A stretch of DNA of 64,000 bases from Allobranchiibius sp. CTAmp26 (GCF_017565405.1 NZ_JAGEKR010000012.1:1-64000); one strand, 5' to 3'; shown: positions 17,606 through 27,071, counted from the stretch's first letter. Numbers and translations are program-made. The notes: a model not told the origin generated them from the sequence alone.

Positions 17606-18414
17606 ACGGCGATCGGGGCCTTGATGGAGGGTGCGGCCTCGTAGCCGTCGAGCTCGATGTCCTCCAGCTCGAAGGTGTCGATCTCCGTGCGTGCGGGGTT
17701 GAGGCGCAACGTCGGCAGCGGGCCGGGAGTGCGGCGCAGCTGTTCCCTCGCCTGCTCCACGTGATTGAGGTAGAGGTGCGCGTCGCCGATGGTGTGCACG
17801 AAGTCGCCGACCCCGAGGCCGGTGACCTGCGCGACCATCGAGGTGAGCAACGCGTAGGAGGCGATGTTGAAGGGCACGCCGAGGAAGACGTCGGCCGAGC
17901 GCTGGTAGAGCTGGCAGGACAACCGGCGTACGCCGCCCGCGTCGGGCGGCGCGACGTAGAACTGGAAGAGGGTGTGACACGGCGGCAGGGCCATGTCGTC
18001 GACATCCGCCACGTTCCATGCGGAGACCACGAGGCGGCGCGAGTCGGGGGTGGTGCGGATCGCGTCGATGATCCGCGCGAGCTGGTCGATGTGACCGCCG
18101 TCGGGAGTCGGCCAGGAGCGCCACTGGTGCCCGTAGATCGGTCCGAGGTCGCCGTTCTCGTCGGCCCACTCGTCCCAGATGGAGATCTTGCGCTCGTGCA
18201 GCCACCCGACGTTGGTGTCGCCGCGCAGGAACCACAGCAGCTCACCGAAGATCGAGCGCAGGTGCAGCTTCTTGGTCGTCGTGACCGGGAATCCGGCACG
18301 AAGGTCGAAGCGCATCTGGTGGCCGAAGACCGACAACGTGCCGGTGCCGGTGCGGTCGTCCTTGCGGGCGCCGTCCTCCAGGGTGCGCCGCAGCAGCGCG
18401 AGGTACTGATCCAC
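17602..18414 (-). CDS. thyA: Thymidylate synthase (ThyA)
   Basis: ThyA methylates dUMP with methylene-tetrahydrofolate and yields dihydrofolate, which the next gene product reduces. Cys146 in LPPCH is the nucleophile; RRLVVSAWN binds phosphate and [20 protein letters not shown] complete the active site. The 270 residues match the family. The open frame extends upstream to 18627, but GTG 18414 (VDQYLALL) is the family start. A CRP-type palindrome lies 58 bp upstream. The gene shares its upstream region with divergent dapA. Confidence 0.96.
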   Translation of the reverse strand: MDQYLALLRRTLEDGARKDDRTGTGTLSVFGHQMRFDLRAGFPVTTTKKLHLRSIFGELLWFLRGDTNVGWLHERKISIWDEWADENGDLGPIYGHQWRSWPTPDGGHIDQLARIIDAIRTTPDSRRLVVSAWNVADVDDMALPPCHTLFQFYVAPPDAGGVRRLSCQLYQRSADVFLGVPFNIASYALLTSMVAQVTGLGVGDFVHTIGDAHLYLNHVEQAREQLRRTPGPLPTLRLNPARTEIDTFELEDIELDGYEAAPSIKAPIAV

Positions 18415-18471
18415 GGCCCCGATGGTAGTGCCGTGCGGCGACACCCCCGGATGGCTCCCGATCGGATCTGA

Positions 18472-18487
18472 TGTGACGCAGGTCACA
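18472..18487. promoter_or_regulatory. CRP/GlxR-type site between thyA and dapA
   Basis: TGTGACGCAGGTCACA fits the TGTGA-N6-TCACA consensus in both arms. It lies 58 bp before thyA and 167 bp before dapA. Confidence 0.55.
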
Positions 18488-18531
18488 CAAACCTTCTGTA
18501 ACGACTCCGGGGATGGGGCGATGTACCGGGT

Positions 18532-18578
18532 GATCGCGTCGCTACCCGGACCCCCGAGCGGGTAGCGACGCGATCTTT
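18532..18578 (+). terminator. Intrinsic terminator-like hairpin in the dapA leader
   Basis: A perfect 17-bp stem starting GATCGCGTCGCTACCCG with a 10-nt loop is followed by TTTCAT. Because it is upstream of dapA and no gene ends before it on this strand, it would end a short leader or small RNA begun near 18490, or insulate dapA. Confidence 0.65.
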
Positions 18579-18640
18579 CATATCCCAGGGGTCGCACCGG
18601 CGCCGGGCCACCGCGGGATCGTGGCACCGCGTACGCCCGA

Positions 18641-18646
18641 TAGCCT
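18641..18646 (+). promoter_or_regulatory. -10 box of leaderless dapA
   Basis: TAGCCT ends 7 nt before ATG 18654, downstream of the hairpin. Confidence 0.55.
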
Positions 18647-18653
18647 TCGCCCT

Positions 18654-19541
18654 ATGACGTCCACTCCGTTCGGCCGCACTGTCACCGCGATGGTGACCCC
18701 CATGCGCGAGGACGGCGCCATCGACCTGGACGGCACCCAACGCCTGGCGGCGTACCTGGCCGATCACGGCAACGACGGCCTGGTGGTCAACGGCACGACC
18801 GGTGAGTCCGCCACCACGACCGACGAGGAGAACGTCGCCGTCGTACGCGCTGTCGTCGAAGCCGTCGGCGACCGGGTCGCGGTCACCGCGGGTGTGGGCA
18901 CCAACGACACGGCCCACTCCTGCCGCGCCGCGGAATCCCTCGCGGCGGTGGGCGCCGACGCGGTCCTGATCGTGACGCCGTACTACAACAAGCCGACCCA
19001 GCTCGGCATCGTCGAGCACTTCCGCACGGTCGTCGAGGCGACCGGCCTGCCCGCCATGGCCTACGACATCCCCGGCCGCACCGGCACGGCGCTCGCGAGC
19101 GACACGATCCGCAGCCTGGCGCAGCTCCCGCAGCTGGTGGCCGTCAAGGACGCGAAGGGCGACCTGTTCGCCGCCAGCCGGCTGATGGACGAGACCGACC
19201 TGCTCTGGTACTCCGGTGACGACGTGCTCAACCTCCCCTGGCTCGCTCTCGGCGCCGTCGGAGTCGTCAGCGTGGTCGGCCACGTCGCCGGCAGCCAGTA
19301 CGCCGAGATGGTCGCCGCCGTCGACCGCGGCGACCTGCCGCGCGCCCGCGAGATCCACACGACGCTGATACCCGCCATCGAGGCGGTCATGAACACCACG
19401 CAGGGCGCGATCATGGCCAAGGCCGCCATGAGGATGCTCGGCGTGATCGAATCCGATTTCTGCCGCCTGCCCTTGTTGCCGGCGGCGCCCGAGCACCTCG
19501 ACATACTGCGCGAGGGCCTTCGCCGATCAGGAGTTCTGTGA
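18654..19541 (+). CDS. dapA: 4-hydroxy-tetrahydrodipicolinate synthase
   Basis: DapA condenses pyruvate with aspartate semialdehyde, the first committed step of lysine and diaminopimelate synthesis. GTTGES (47-52) binds pyruvate carboxylate, Tyr137 (AYDIPGRTG) relays protons and Lys165 (AVKDAKGD) forms the Schiff base. At 295 residues it is a standard TIM barrel. I start at ATG 18654 because a TAGCCT -10 box lies 7 nt upstream; the frame is open for 11 more codons. The stop overlaps the rnj GTG, so both are coupled. Confidence 0.96.
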   Translation: MTSTPFGRTVTAMVTPMREDGAIDLDGTQRLAAYLADHGNDGLVVNGTTGESATTTDEENVAVVRAVVEAVGDRVAVTAGVGTNDTAHSCRAAESLAAVGADAVLIVTPYYNKPTQLGIVEHFRTVVEATGLPAMAYDIPGRTGTALASDTIRSLAQLPQLVAVKDAKGDLFAASRLMDETDLLWYSGDDVLNLPWLALGAVGVVSVVGHVAGSQYAEMVAAVDRGDLPRAREIHTTLIPAIEAVMNTTQGAIMAKAAMRMLGVIESDFCRLPLLPAAPEHLDILREGLRRSGVL

Positions 19542-21220
19542 GCCATCCCCACCCCGAACTGACCGCGCCCCCGCGCCTGCCCAAGGACGGCGTACGCATC
19601 GTCGCACTGGGCGGCCTGGGCGAGGTCGGTCGCAACATGACGGTCATCGAGTACGCCGGTCGGCTGCTCGTGGTCGACTGCGGCGTCCTCTTCCCCGAGG
19701 ACCACCCGGGCGTCGACCTGATCCTGCCGGACTTCCAGTACATCCGGGAGCGGCTGAACGACATCGACGCCATCGTCCTCACCCACGGGCACGAGGACCA
19801 CATCGGCGCCGTGCCCTACCTGCTCAAGCTCAAGCCCGACATCCCCCTGGTCGGTTCGACGCTGACGCTGGCCCTCATCGAGGCCAAGCTCAAGGAGCAC
19901 CGCATCACGCCCTACACCCTCGGGGTCAAGGAGGGCGACCGCGAGCGACTAGGTCCCTTCGACTGCGAGTTCATCGCGGTCAACCACTCCATCCCCGACG
20001 CGCTCGCGGTCTTCATCCGCACGCCGGCCGGCACGCTGTTGCACACCGGCGACTTCAAGATGGACCAGCTTCCGCTCGACGGTCGGATCACCGACCTGCG
20101 CGCGTTCGCGCGACTCGGCGAGGAGGGTGTCGACCTCTTCCTCACCGACTCCACCAATGCCGAGGTGCCGGGTTTCACCACGCCGGAGCGCGACATCACG
20201 CCGGCCATCGAGCGGGTCTTCTCCGAGGCGTCCCGCCGGATCATCGTTGCGTGCTTCAGCTCGCACGTGCACCGGGTGCAGCAGGTCATCGACACGGCGT
20301 ACAAGCACAAGCGCAAGGTCGCGCTCGTCGGGCGCTCGATGGTGCGCAACATGGGCATCGCCGCCGAACTGGGCTACCTCACGATCCCCGACGGGGTGCT
20401 CGTCGACGTCAAGAAGCTCGACGATCTGCAGGACAACAAGATCGTGCTTGTCTGCACCGGTTCGCAGGGCGAGCCGATGGCCGCGCTCTCCCGGATGGCC
20501 AACCGTGACCACCGCATCGACGTCGGTCGCGGTGACACGGTGCTGATGGCCAGCTCGCTGATTCCGGGCAACGAGAACGCGGTCTACCGCGTGATCAACG
20601 GGCTCATGCGCCTGGGCGCCAACGTCGTGCACAAGGGCAACGCCATGGTGCACGTCTCCGGGCATGCCAGCGCGGGGGAGTTGCTGTACTGCTACAACAT
20701 CGTCAAGCCGCGCAACGTGATGCCGGTGCACGGTGAATGGCGCCACCTGATCGCCAACGGCGACCTCGCCGTCAAGACCGGTGTGCCCCGCAGCAACGTG
20801 GTGCTCGCCGAGGACGGCGTCGTCGTCGATCTCGTCAAGGGCAAGGCCTCCATCACCGGAGCGGTGCCCTGCGGGTACATCTACGTCGACGGGTCCCTGG
20901 TCGGCACCACCGACGAGACCTTGCTGAAGGACCGGCGGATCCTGCGTGACGAGGGATTCGTGACCGTCATCGTCGTACGCGACGCCGACACCGGGCAGAT
21001 CGCGGCCGGTCCGCAGATCCAGGCCCGCGGATTCGCCGAGGGCGAAGCGGTGCTCGACGAGGTGCTGCCCAAGCTCGAGGCCGCCTTGGAGGAGGCCCGC
21101 CGCAAGGGTGTGACCGACTCCTACCAGCTGCAGCAGGTCATCCGGCGCACCGTCGGGTCGTTCATGGGCGGCAAGCTGCGCCGCCGCCCGATGATCATCC
21201 CGGTCGTCATCGACGCCTGA
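19538..21220 (+). CDS. rnj: Ribonuclease J
   Basis: RNase J is a metallo-beta-lactamase/beta-CASP endo- and 5'-exonuclease that matures rRNA and turns over mRNA. HGHEDH (83-88) with HTGDFK and HVSGHAS are the zinc and beta-CASP motifs; IIVACFSSHVHRVQQ belongs to the beta-CASP part. The 560 residues match actinobacterial RNase J. GTG 19538 overlaps the dapA stop as GTGA, the usual dapA-rnj arrangement in this phylum. Two hairpins follow the gene. Confidence 0.96.
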   Translation: MSHPHPELTAPPRLPKDGVRIVALGGLGEVGRNMTVIEYAGRLLVVDCGVLFPEDHPGVDLILPDFQYIRERLNDIDAIVLTHGHEDHIGAVPYLLKLKPDIPLVGSTLTLALIEAKLKEHRITPYTLGVKEGDRERLGPFDCEFIAVNHSIPDALAVFIRTPAGTLLHTGDFKMDQLPLDGRITDLRAFARLGEEGVDLFLTDSTNAEVPGFTTPERDITPAIERVFSEASRRIIVACFSSHVHRVQQVIDTAYKHKRKVALVGRSMVRNMGIAAELGYLTIPDGVLVDVKKLDDLQDNKIVLVCTGSQGEPMAALSRMANRDHRIDVGRGDTVLMASSLIPGNENAVYRVINGLMRLGANVVHKGNAMVHVSGHASAGELLYCYNIVKPRNVMPVHGEWRHLIANGDLAVKTGVPRSNVVLAEDGVVVDLVKGKASITGAVPCGYIYVDGSLVGTTDETLLKDRRILRDEGFVTVIVVRDADTGQIAAGPQIQARGFAEGEAVLDEVLPKLEAALEEARRKGVTDSYQLQQVIRRTVGSFMGGKLRRRPMIIPVVIDA

Positions 21221-21226
21221 GCCATC

Positions 21227-21269
21227 ACCCCACGAAGTTCTCCGCTGCGCTCCGATACTTCGTGGGGTG
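21227..21269 (+). other. Hairpin after rnj
   Basis: CACCCCACGAAGT pairs with ACTTCGTGGGGTG around an 17-nt loop. It may aid termination or protect the rnj 3' end. Confidence 0.5.
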
Positions 21270-21273
21270 AAAA

Positions 21274-21309
21274 GAAGGCCCGGACCGATCAACGGTCCGG
21301 GCCTTCTTC
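21274..21309. terminator. Bidirectional terminator between rnj and rpf
   Basis: GAAGGCCCGGACC and GGTCCGGGCCTTC form a perfect 13-bp stem with a 7-nt loop and T-rich edges on both sides, between two convergent genes. Confidence 0.85.
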
Positions 21310-21319
21310 ACGAGCGATC

Positions 21320-22190
<871 letters not shown>

Positions 22191-22703
22191 AGTGTCACGA
22201 GGGCTGAATCGTGCCGTGGTGTGGCACGCCCCGAAGTTAGGCCGTTAGCACATCTAGTGCCGACGACCTGATGTGGATCACCGTACGTGCAGAGGCTGCG
22301 CTTGCCAAACCCGGCTGGTCGACCGGCCTGCCCTGTCTGTGGCGGCCCTGTGAGCGGACGCCTCCGTGCGCCGAATCTGTGAATGTGATAGTTAGGCAGG
22401 CTATGTCCGTAAGGGGTGGGATCGACCTCCGGTCGCGGGCGAGGTCACGCGCGCGCCGGAAGCCATGGTTCGGCCGCCTGCCTCATCGACGCAATCCGGT
22501 TGCGGCGACCCGGCGCTGGGCGCTCTCGCAGTCCCACCCGCGGCTCACGTGTCGATGTCCTGCGGCTGCCGCCGTGTGCCCTCGGGGGTGGCGCCGCGTC
22601 CGCCGATCGCCCCGTCCGCGACCCCTTCGCACCGCCAAAACGCGTCGAACTCCGACCGGTGGGAATCGCCGAAATGCCGGGTGACCGATGTCACGTCGGG
22701 ATC
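22191..22703. other. Intergenic stretch without a convincing gene
   Basis: The part nearest the riboswitch must hold the rpf promoter; TAACCT and TAACTT are possible -10 boxes on the minus strand. The remainder has only an Arg-rich plus-strand frame near 22403-22684 with no family resemblance and no clear start signal. I see no gene here that I can support. Confidence 0.5.
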
Positions 22704-23447
22704 TCAGCGCAGGCCGAGGACGCCGAGGGCACTGAGCGCGATGAGCCAGCTGACGAAGCTGCCGACCAAGAAGTACTCGGTGACCGCATCGATGCCGAGG
22801 CCGGAGATCTCCTGGCGCGCGGATCGGCGCGCCTGCAACTCGGGGAACCGGATGAGCCCCTTCGCGGCGATGACCAGCCCGGCCGCGGTGATCTGGCCTG
22901 CCAAGCCGAGCCCGAGGATGAACAGGCGCTCCATCGGGCCGAGCAGCCGGCCGCCGCGCAGTTCGTCGGAGGGCTGTGGCTGGCCCTCCGGCTTCACCGC
23001 GCCGATCGCGGTCAGCACCAGGCGCACCAGCTCGTTGCCGGTCGTGAGTTGCACCGCGCCGAGTCCGAGGACGAGCAGGAAGCGGTCCGGAGACAGGTCG
23101 TGCAGGGTGGCGAACGCGCTGTGTCGCAGCCAGTGCCCGAGCGCGCCGTCGGCATGACTCGCGCTGCCCGCGGCGATCATCGCCACGAGCACGCCGCCGC
23201 CGAGCAGGCACAACGCGAGGGTCTCGCCGTGTCGGCTGTGCGCGGCCCGCCCGGACAGCCAGCGCCAGGCCGCGGCAATCACGGCGGCGAAGACCAGCAG
23301 CACGATGTCGGCGACGTCGTGCAGATCAGCGAGCAGCGCGATCGCGAGGAGCACGAGCGGACTCACGGCGTACGACACCACGATCGAGCGGACCCGCACC
23401 AGGTCGCCGATGCCGACGGCGAGCAGCAGTGCACCGAGGATGCTCAT
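22704..23447 (-). CDS. Membrane protein partner of SatD (DUF3307-like)
   Basis: The 247-residue product has about six or seven hydrophobic helices. The region GRLLGPMERLFILGLGLAGQ followed by AAGLVIAAKGLIRFPEL and YFLVGSFVSWLIA resembles the C-terminal half of DUF3307-type proteins that commonly accompany SatD. Its function is not known. The ATG overlaps the satD stop (ATGA), so the two are coupled and probably act together. Confidence 0.6.
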   Translation of the reverse strand: MSILGALLLAVGIGDLVRVRSIVVSYAVSPLVLLAIALLADLHDVADIVLLVFAAVIAAAWRWLSGRAAHSRHGETLALCLLGGGVLVAMIAAGSASHADGALGHWLRHSAFATLHDLSPDRFLLVLGLGAVQLTTGNELVRLVLTAIGAVKPEGQPQPSDELRGGRLLGPMERLFILGLGLAGQITAAGLVIAAKGLIRFPELQARRSARQEISGLGIDAVTEYFLVGSFVSWLIALSALGVLGLR

Positions 23448-24103
23448 CGCACCGAGGCCAGATCGTGGGCGGCGGTCACGATGATCTCCAGACCTGCGGC
23501 GCGGATGCGCTGGGAGATCGCGGAGGGCGAGATGTCCTCGGCGCGTGCGATCTCGGTGCGGGACTCGCCCGCCGCGAGGCGCTGCAGGATGCGCATGGCT
23601 CGTTCATCCAGCGATGAAATCAGCTGGTCCTGACACACCAGTGCCGCGTTGACCGCGCCGGCACTGGGCCCGTCGTCCTGCGCGGGGGCGTAGACCGTGC
23701 GTACGGCTTGGGTCGCGGGCCGGCGTTCGGCCGCCTGCGCCGCCTCGATGGCCTTGCGTGCCGCCCACCACGCAGGCCCGTCCTGAGTGCCTTCGCGGGC
23801 ATCCAGCATGGTGGCGCCGCCCCAGCTGAGGCCGAAGCGCACCTGGGTCTCGGGCATCAGGTCGAGCCGGATGCGGAAGGCCGCGTCCAACGCCCCGCCG
23901 AGCGTCTCGTAACTGGCCTGGAACTCATCGCCTACCGTGATCCGCAATGCGGCGGTCGCGGGCACGAGCCGGCCCGTACGCCGCAGCGCGGCGCTGAGAC
24001 GAGCGTGCAGCGCGTGACGGTCGGGGGCACCTCGGGAGTCGACGATGTCGCCGATCAACGTGGCGCACGGCGTCCCTGAAACAATGGGCTTCAGTTCCTG
24101 CAT
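23444..24103 (-). CDS. SatD-family protein with C-terminal helix-turn-helix
   Basis: The 219-residue protein starts with the SatD block LIGDIVDSRGAPDR and has RITVGDEFQASYETL and VRFGLSWGGATML in the middle. Residues about 170-210 form a helix-turn-helix (LAAGESRTEIARAEDISPSAISQRIRAAG), so it probably binds DNA. satD was named in a streptococcal acid-tolerance locus; its mechanism is unknown. The start codon abuts a perfect ATATGAAG-N7-CTTCATAT palindrome, which suggests autoregulation. The next gene is its membrane partner. Confidence 0.75.
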   Translation of the reverse strand: MQELKPIVSGTPCATLIGDIVDSRGAPDRHALHARLSAALRRTGRLVPATAALRITVGDEFQASYETLGGALDAAFRIRLDLMPETQVRFGLSWGGATMLDAREGTQDGPAWWAARKAIEAAQAAERRPATQAVRTVYAPAQDDGPSAGAVNAALVCQDQLISSLDERAMRILQRLAAGESRTEIARAEDISPSAISQRIRAAGLEIIVTAAHDLASVR

Positions 24104-24124
24104 ATGAAGATAATAGCTTCATAT
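24102..24124. promoter_or_regulatory. Palindromic AT-rich operator at the satD start
   Basis: ATATGAAG and CTTCATAT are separated by 7 bp, and a third ATATGAAG half-site lies at 24130-24137. On the minus strand TATTAT ends 6 nt before the satD ATG, so a bound protein would cover the promoter. The divergent EEP gene starts at 24146 and may share control. Confidence 0.65.
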
Positions 24125-24145
24125 TGACGATATGAAGGATATTCC

Positions 24146-25111
24146 TTGAGGTATCTCGCACCGGCTGCGCTGATCACGCTCGTCGTGCTCGCGCTCGTCG
24201 CAGCCTGCGGCATCGCGGCCCGGTGGATCGACCGGGACGGTCTCACCCCGGTGGTGCAGTCGATCTTCCCCCTCTTCGGGCTTCTGGCGGTAGGGGTCTT
24301 CGTTCTCGCACTGGCCGTCGGCGCATGGGTGGGATTCTCCCGACCGATGCAGGTCCTGCTGGTGCTGCTGCTCCTGCTCGCCGCGGTCCCGGCGGCGCTC
24401 GCGGTGCCGACCCTGGTGTCCCATACCGTGCGCGGCCGGCCGGGTGATGAGGTGATCATGACCTCGAACATGGAGTTCGGCCGTGCGTCCACCGCCCCGA
24501 TCATGGCCGCGGTCCGTGCCCATCACGTCGAGACGCTGGTGCTGGTCGAGGTCACGCCCGACGCCCTGCGCCGCCTCGACGCCGCGGGCCTGCGTACCTT
24601 GCTGCCGCATCGGGTGGGCGAGACGCGCACCGACTTCCGGGGCACCGTGATCGCGAGCAGCCACCCCCTCACCGAGGAGCGCTCGTCCGTCCCCGACGGG
24701 GGTGCGGGGATGCCGGTGGCGCAGGTGCGCACTGCGGCGGGCAGCTACCTCCTCCGTGGCGTGCACACCTACGCGCCGTTGCCGGACCTCGCGCCCAAGT
24801 GGCGCGCCGGCCTCGATGAGCTGCGGACGTGGCATTCCCGCCAGCCGGTGGGGGAGCCGTTGGTGATGGCCGGCGACTTCAACGCCTCGACCGCGATGCC
24901 CGCCTTCCGGCGAGCCGCGTCGGGGATGACCGACGCGCAACGTGCCACCGGCAGCGGTTGGGTGCGCACCTGGCCGAACGGGAGGTCCTATCCGCCGTTC
25001 GTCGCGCTGGACCACATCCTCCTGCGCGATGCCGACGTGGTCTCCTCCGGGAGTGTCACGGTGGCCGACACCGACCACCGGGCGGTCTGGGCGCGCGTCC
25101 GCCTCCGCTAG
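24146..25111 (+). CDS. Membrane-anchored endonuclease/exonuclease/phosphatase (EEP) family protein
   Basis: The 321-residue protein has three N-terminal membrane helices (about 5-24, 42-62, 68-90) and then an extracytoplasmic EEP domain. Catalytic signatures are seen as SNMEFG (short form of the Asn/Glu start), GDFNAST with the general Asp/Asn pair, ALDHILL and DTDHRAV at the end. EEP enzymes cut phosphodiesters in DNA, RNA, lipids or sugars; the substrate is unknown. The predicted start is TTG 24146 just after the AT-rich operator. Its stop is 22 bp from the convergent desulfurase-like gene. Confidence 0.8.
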   Translation: MRYLAPAALITLVVLALVAACGIAARWIDRDGLTPVVQSIFPLFGLLAVGVFVLALAVGAWVGFSRPMQVLLVLLLLLAAVPAALAVPTLVSHTVRGRPGDEVIMTSNMEFGRASTAPIMAAVRAHHVETLVLVEVTPDALRRLDAAGLRTLLPHRVGETRTDFRGTVIASSHPLTEERSSVPDGGAGMPVAQVRTAAGSYLLRGVHTYAPLPDLAPKWRAGLDELRTWHSRQPVGEPLVMAGDFNASTAMPAFRRAASGMTDAQRATGSGWVRTWPNGRSYPPFVALDHILLRDADVVSSGSVTVADTDHRAVWARVRLR

Positions 25112-25133
25112 AGAGCGCCGGACGCGCGCTCGG

Positions 25134-26567
25134 TCACCAGGGGCAGGGCGCCGACAGGTCGCGCGGGTCGTCCGCCGCGGTCCAGCCGGTCGACTCGTCG
25201 TAGGTGTAGTCGAGCGTCGGTCCGGATTCCACCAACCGGCGTACGCCGTCGAGCAGTCGCCCCACGTGGTGCGCCCGGGTGGCCAGGCCGATGCTCGCCC
25301 GCACCGCGCTGGAGCCGTCGCCCAGGATGTTGTCGCACAGCAGGTGTGCGCAGAAGCGACCGTCGCGCACCGAGATGCCGTACTCGTCGGACAGCACCAG
25401 CGACACCAGGGACGGGTCGTATCCGGCGACCGTGAACGTCACGACGCCCACGTTGGGCCGGTCGTCGCCGAGGACGGTGACCAGGCGGACGCCCGGGATC
25501 TCGCGCAAGCCGGCGCGGAGTTGATCGAAGAGGGCGGACTCGTGCCGCTCGATCTCCTCGTGGTGGCGACGCAGCGTGGCGCACGCCGCCGCGAGCGCGA
25601 TGGCGCCGACCGCGTTGGGGGTGCCGCCTTCGTGGCGGGCCGCGCCGGACTGCCAGGTGATGTGCTGGTGACGCACGCGCGCAGTTGCGCCGCCGCCCGG
25701 CAGGTACGGCGACGCGAGGTCCAGCCAGTCGCGTCGGCCGACGAGGACCCCCGCGCCGTACGGCGCGTAGAGCTTGTGCCCGGAGAACGCCACCCAGTCG
25801 GCGCCGAGGTCGGCGAGATCGATCTCCCGGTGGGGGGCGAGCTGCGCGGCGTCGATGACCGTCCGTGCGCCGTGCTCCCGTGCAGCGGCGATCAGTTCGC
25901 GCACCGGCCATACCTCACCGGTCACGTTGCAGGCCCCGGTGATGACGACGAGCTTGCCGCGCGCATCGCTCGCGGCCAGCGCCGAGCGCAGCAGCTCCAC
26001 GGCGTCCGCCGCGCTGTTCGGGACGGCCAGGCGGGTGCAGTGGCGCCGGCCCCAGGGCAGCAGGGCGGCGTGGTGGGCCGATTCCCAGGCGAAGACCTGC
26101 GTGCCGCGCGGCACGCAGTGCGCCAGCAGGGCCAGCGCGTCGGTCGTGTTGCGGGTGAAGACGACCTCGTCGTCGGGGCGCGCTCCGACGAACTCACCCA
26201 CGGTGACCCGCGCCTGCTCGAACCAGCCGGTCGTCACCCGGCTCGGCAGGCCGGCACCCCGATGCACCGAGCCGTACGTCGGCAAGGTGGCATCGACGGC
26301 GTCGCGGACGCTGACCAGGGCCGGAGTGGTGGCTCCGTGGTCGAAGTTCGCGGCGTCCACCACCGTGCGGTGCACGGTGGGCACGCCGAGTTCGTGCGCC
26401 ACGGTGAGCGGCAGGTGGGCCTCGACCTGGGGCAGGCGGTGCGGCGGCAGGTCCCGGACGACGCTCAGCGCCGCTCGGGGTGCCCGCGGTGCGGCGCCGT
26501 CGTTCGGGATGGGGGAGCTCTGGTCGGTGTCGATGTCGTGCGGTGTGTTCGTTGCCTGGACGGTCAC
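25134..26567 (-). CDS. Cysteine desulfurase-like class V aminotransferase under SAM-riboswitch control
   Basis: This 477-residue PLP enzyme has the class V fold: NFDHGATTP at 74-82, Asp239 in DAAQ, and Lys265 in SGHKLYAPYG as the PLP lysine. Cys406 in DGRFCAH aligns with the nucleophilic Cys loop of SufS-type desulfurases and selenocysteine lyases, so C-S bond cleavage is plausible. About 70 extra residues precede the domain. GTG 26567 has GAGAGG 6 nt upstream. A SAM-IV riboswitch in its leader ties it to methionine or sulfur metabolism. No suf or iscU gene is adjacent. Confidence 0.85.
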   Translation of the reverse strand: MTVQATNTPHDIDTDQSSPIPNDGAAPRAPRAALSVVRDLPPHRLPQVEAHLPLTVAHELGVPTVHRTVVDAANFDHGATTPALVSVRDAVDATLPTYGSVHRGAGLPSRVTTGWFEQARVTVGEFVGARPDDEVVFTRNTTDALALLAHCVPRGTQVFAWESAHHAALLPWGRRHCTRLAVPNSAADAVELLRSALAASDARGKLVVITGACNVTGEVWPVRELIAAAREHGARTVIDAAQLAPHREIDLADLGADWVAFSGHKLYAPYGAGVLVGRRDWLDLASPYLPGGGATARVRHQHITWQSGAARHEGGTPNAVGAIALAAACATLRRHHEEIERHESALFDQLRAGLREIPGVRLVTVLGDDRPNVGVVTFTVAGYDPSLVSLVLSDEYGISVRDGRFCAHLLCDNILGDGSSAVRASIGLATRAHHVGRLLDGVRRLVESGPTLDYTYDESTGWTAADDPRDLSAPCPW

Positions 26568-26651
26568 GGGCAGCCTCTCGCCGTGGGACCAGCGATCACC
26601 GGCTGCATGCCGATACGTCGGTCCGCGCTTGCCACGCGGCGGGTGCGGCGT

Positions 26652-26739
26652 GGCCGGGTCGTCACTCGGAGCACCCCACCGCGGAGGAGGGTTGCCGCTC
26701 AGCTAGCCGAGGCTTAGCGCTGAGACTCTTGACCTGCCA
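26652..26739 (-). promoter_or_regulatory. SAM-IV riboswitch
   Basis: On the minus strand the leader starts GGTCAAGAGT and ends GTGACGACC (closing P1 helix), with CGGCAACCCTCC and CGCGGTGGGGTGC between, which match the SAM-IV aptamer core. SAM binding is expected to lower expression of the downstream gene. Confidence 0.85.
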
Positions 26740-26741
26740 GG

Positions 26742-26747
26742 AGGCTA
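26742..26747 (-). promoter_or_regulatory. -10 box upstream of the SAM-IV riboswitch
   Basis: TAGCCT on the minus strand would start transcription at the first bases of the aptamer. Confidence 0.5.
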
Positions 26748-26831
26748 GCCGATCCCGCTTTCGGGTGTCACACGGCGATCCGCATCGTGGACTCGCGCCG
26801 CGCACGCGCCAGGTGGCCCCCGTGCAGCGGC

Positions 26832-27008
26832 GTTTGGGCCCGCTCGGCCCGAAACGGCCGGGGTGGGGTGGCGCGCCGACGTTTGGGCCCGCTCGGTCCG
26901 AAACGGCGAGGGTGGGGGTGGCGCGCGCCTGCGTTTGGGCCCGCTCGGTCCGAAACGGCCGGGGTGGGGGTGGCGCGCGCCGGCGTTTGGGCCCGCTCGG
27001 CCCGGAAC
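26832..27008. repeat. Family A palindromic repeat, four tandem copies (inverse orientation)
   Basis: Copies start at 26832, 26881, 26933 and 26985. Each reads GTTTGGGCCCGCTCGG and ends CCCGAAAC or a variant, and can fold with a GGGCC/GGCCC stem. The array sits between two divergent genes. Confidence 0.9.
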
Positions 27009-27042
27009 GGCCGGCGGCCTCATCAGGTCTTGCGGCCCGGTT

Positions 27043-27071
27043 TTAACTGATATAAATTTGATATCACTTAA
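27043..27071. promoter_or_regulatory. AT-rich palindromic operator before the SPFH gene
   Basis: TTAACTGATAT-N7-ATATCACTTAA is an inverted repeat with one mismatch per arm, in strong contrast to surrounding GC-rich DNA, 16 bp before the SPFH start. Confidence 0.6.

Noticed and set aside
22271-22684. Arg-rich 137-codon plus-strand frame
   Set aside because: There is no family resemblance, no consistent start signal, and its codon pattern does not look like neighbouring genes.
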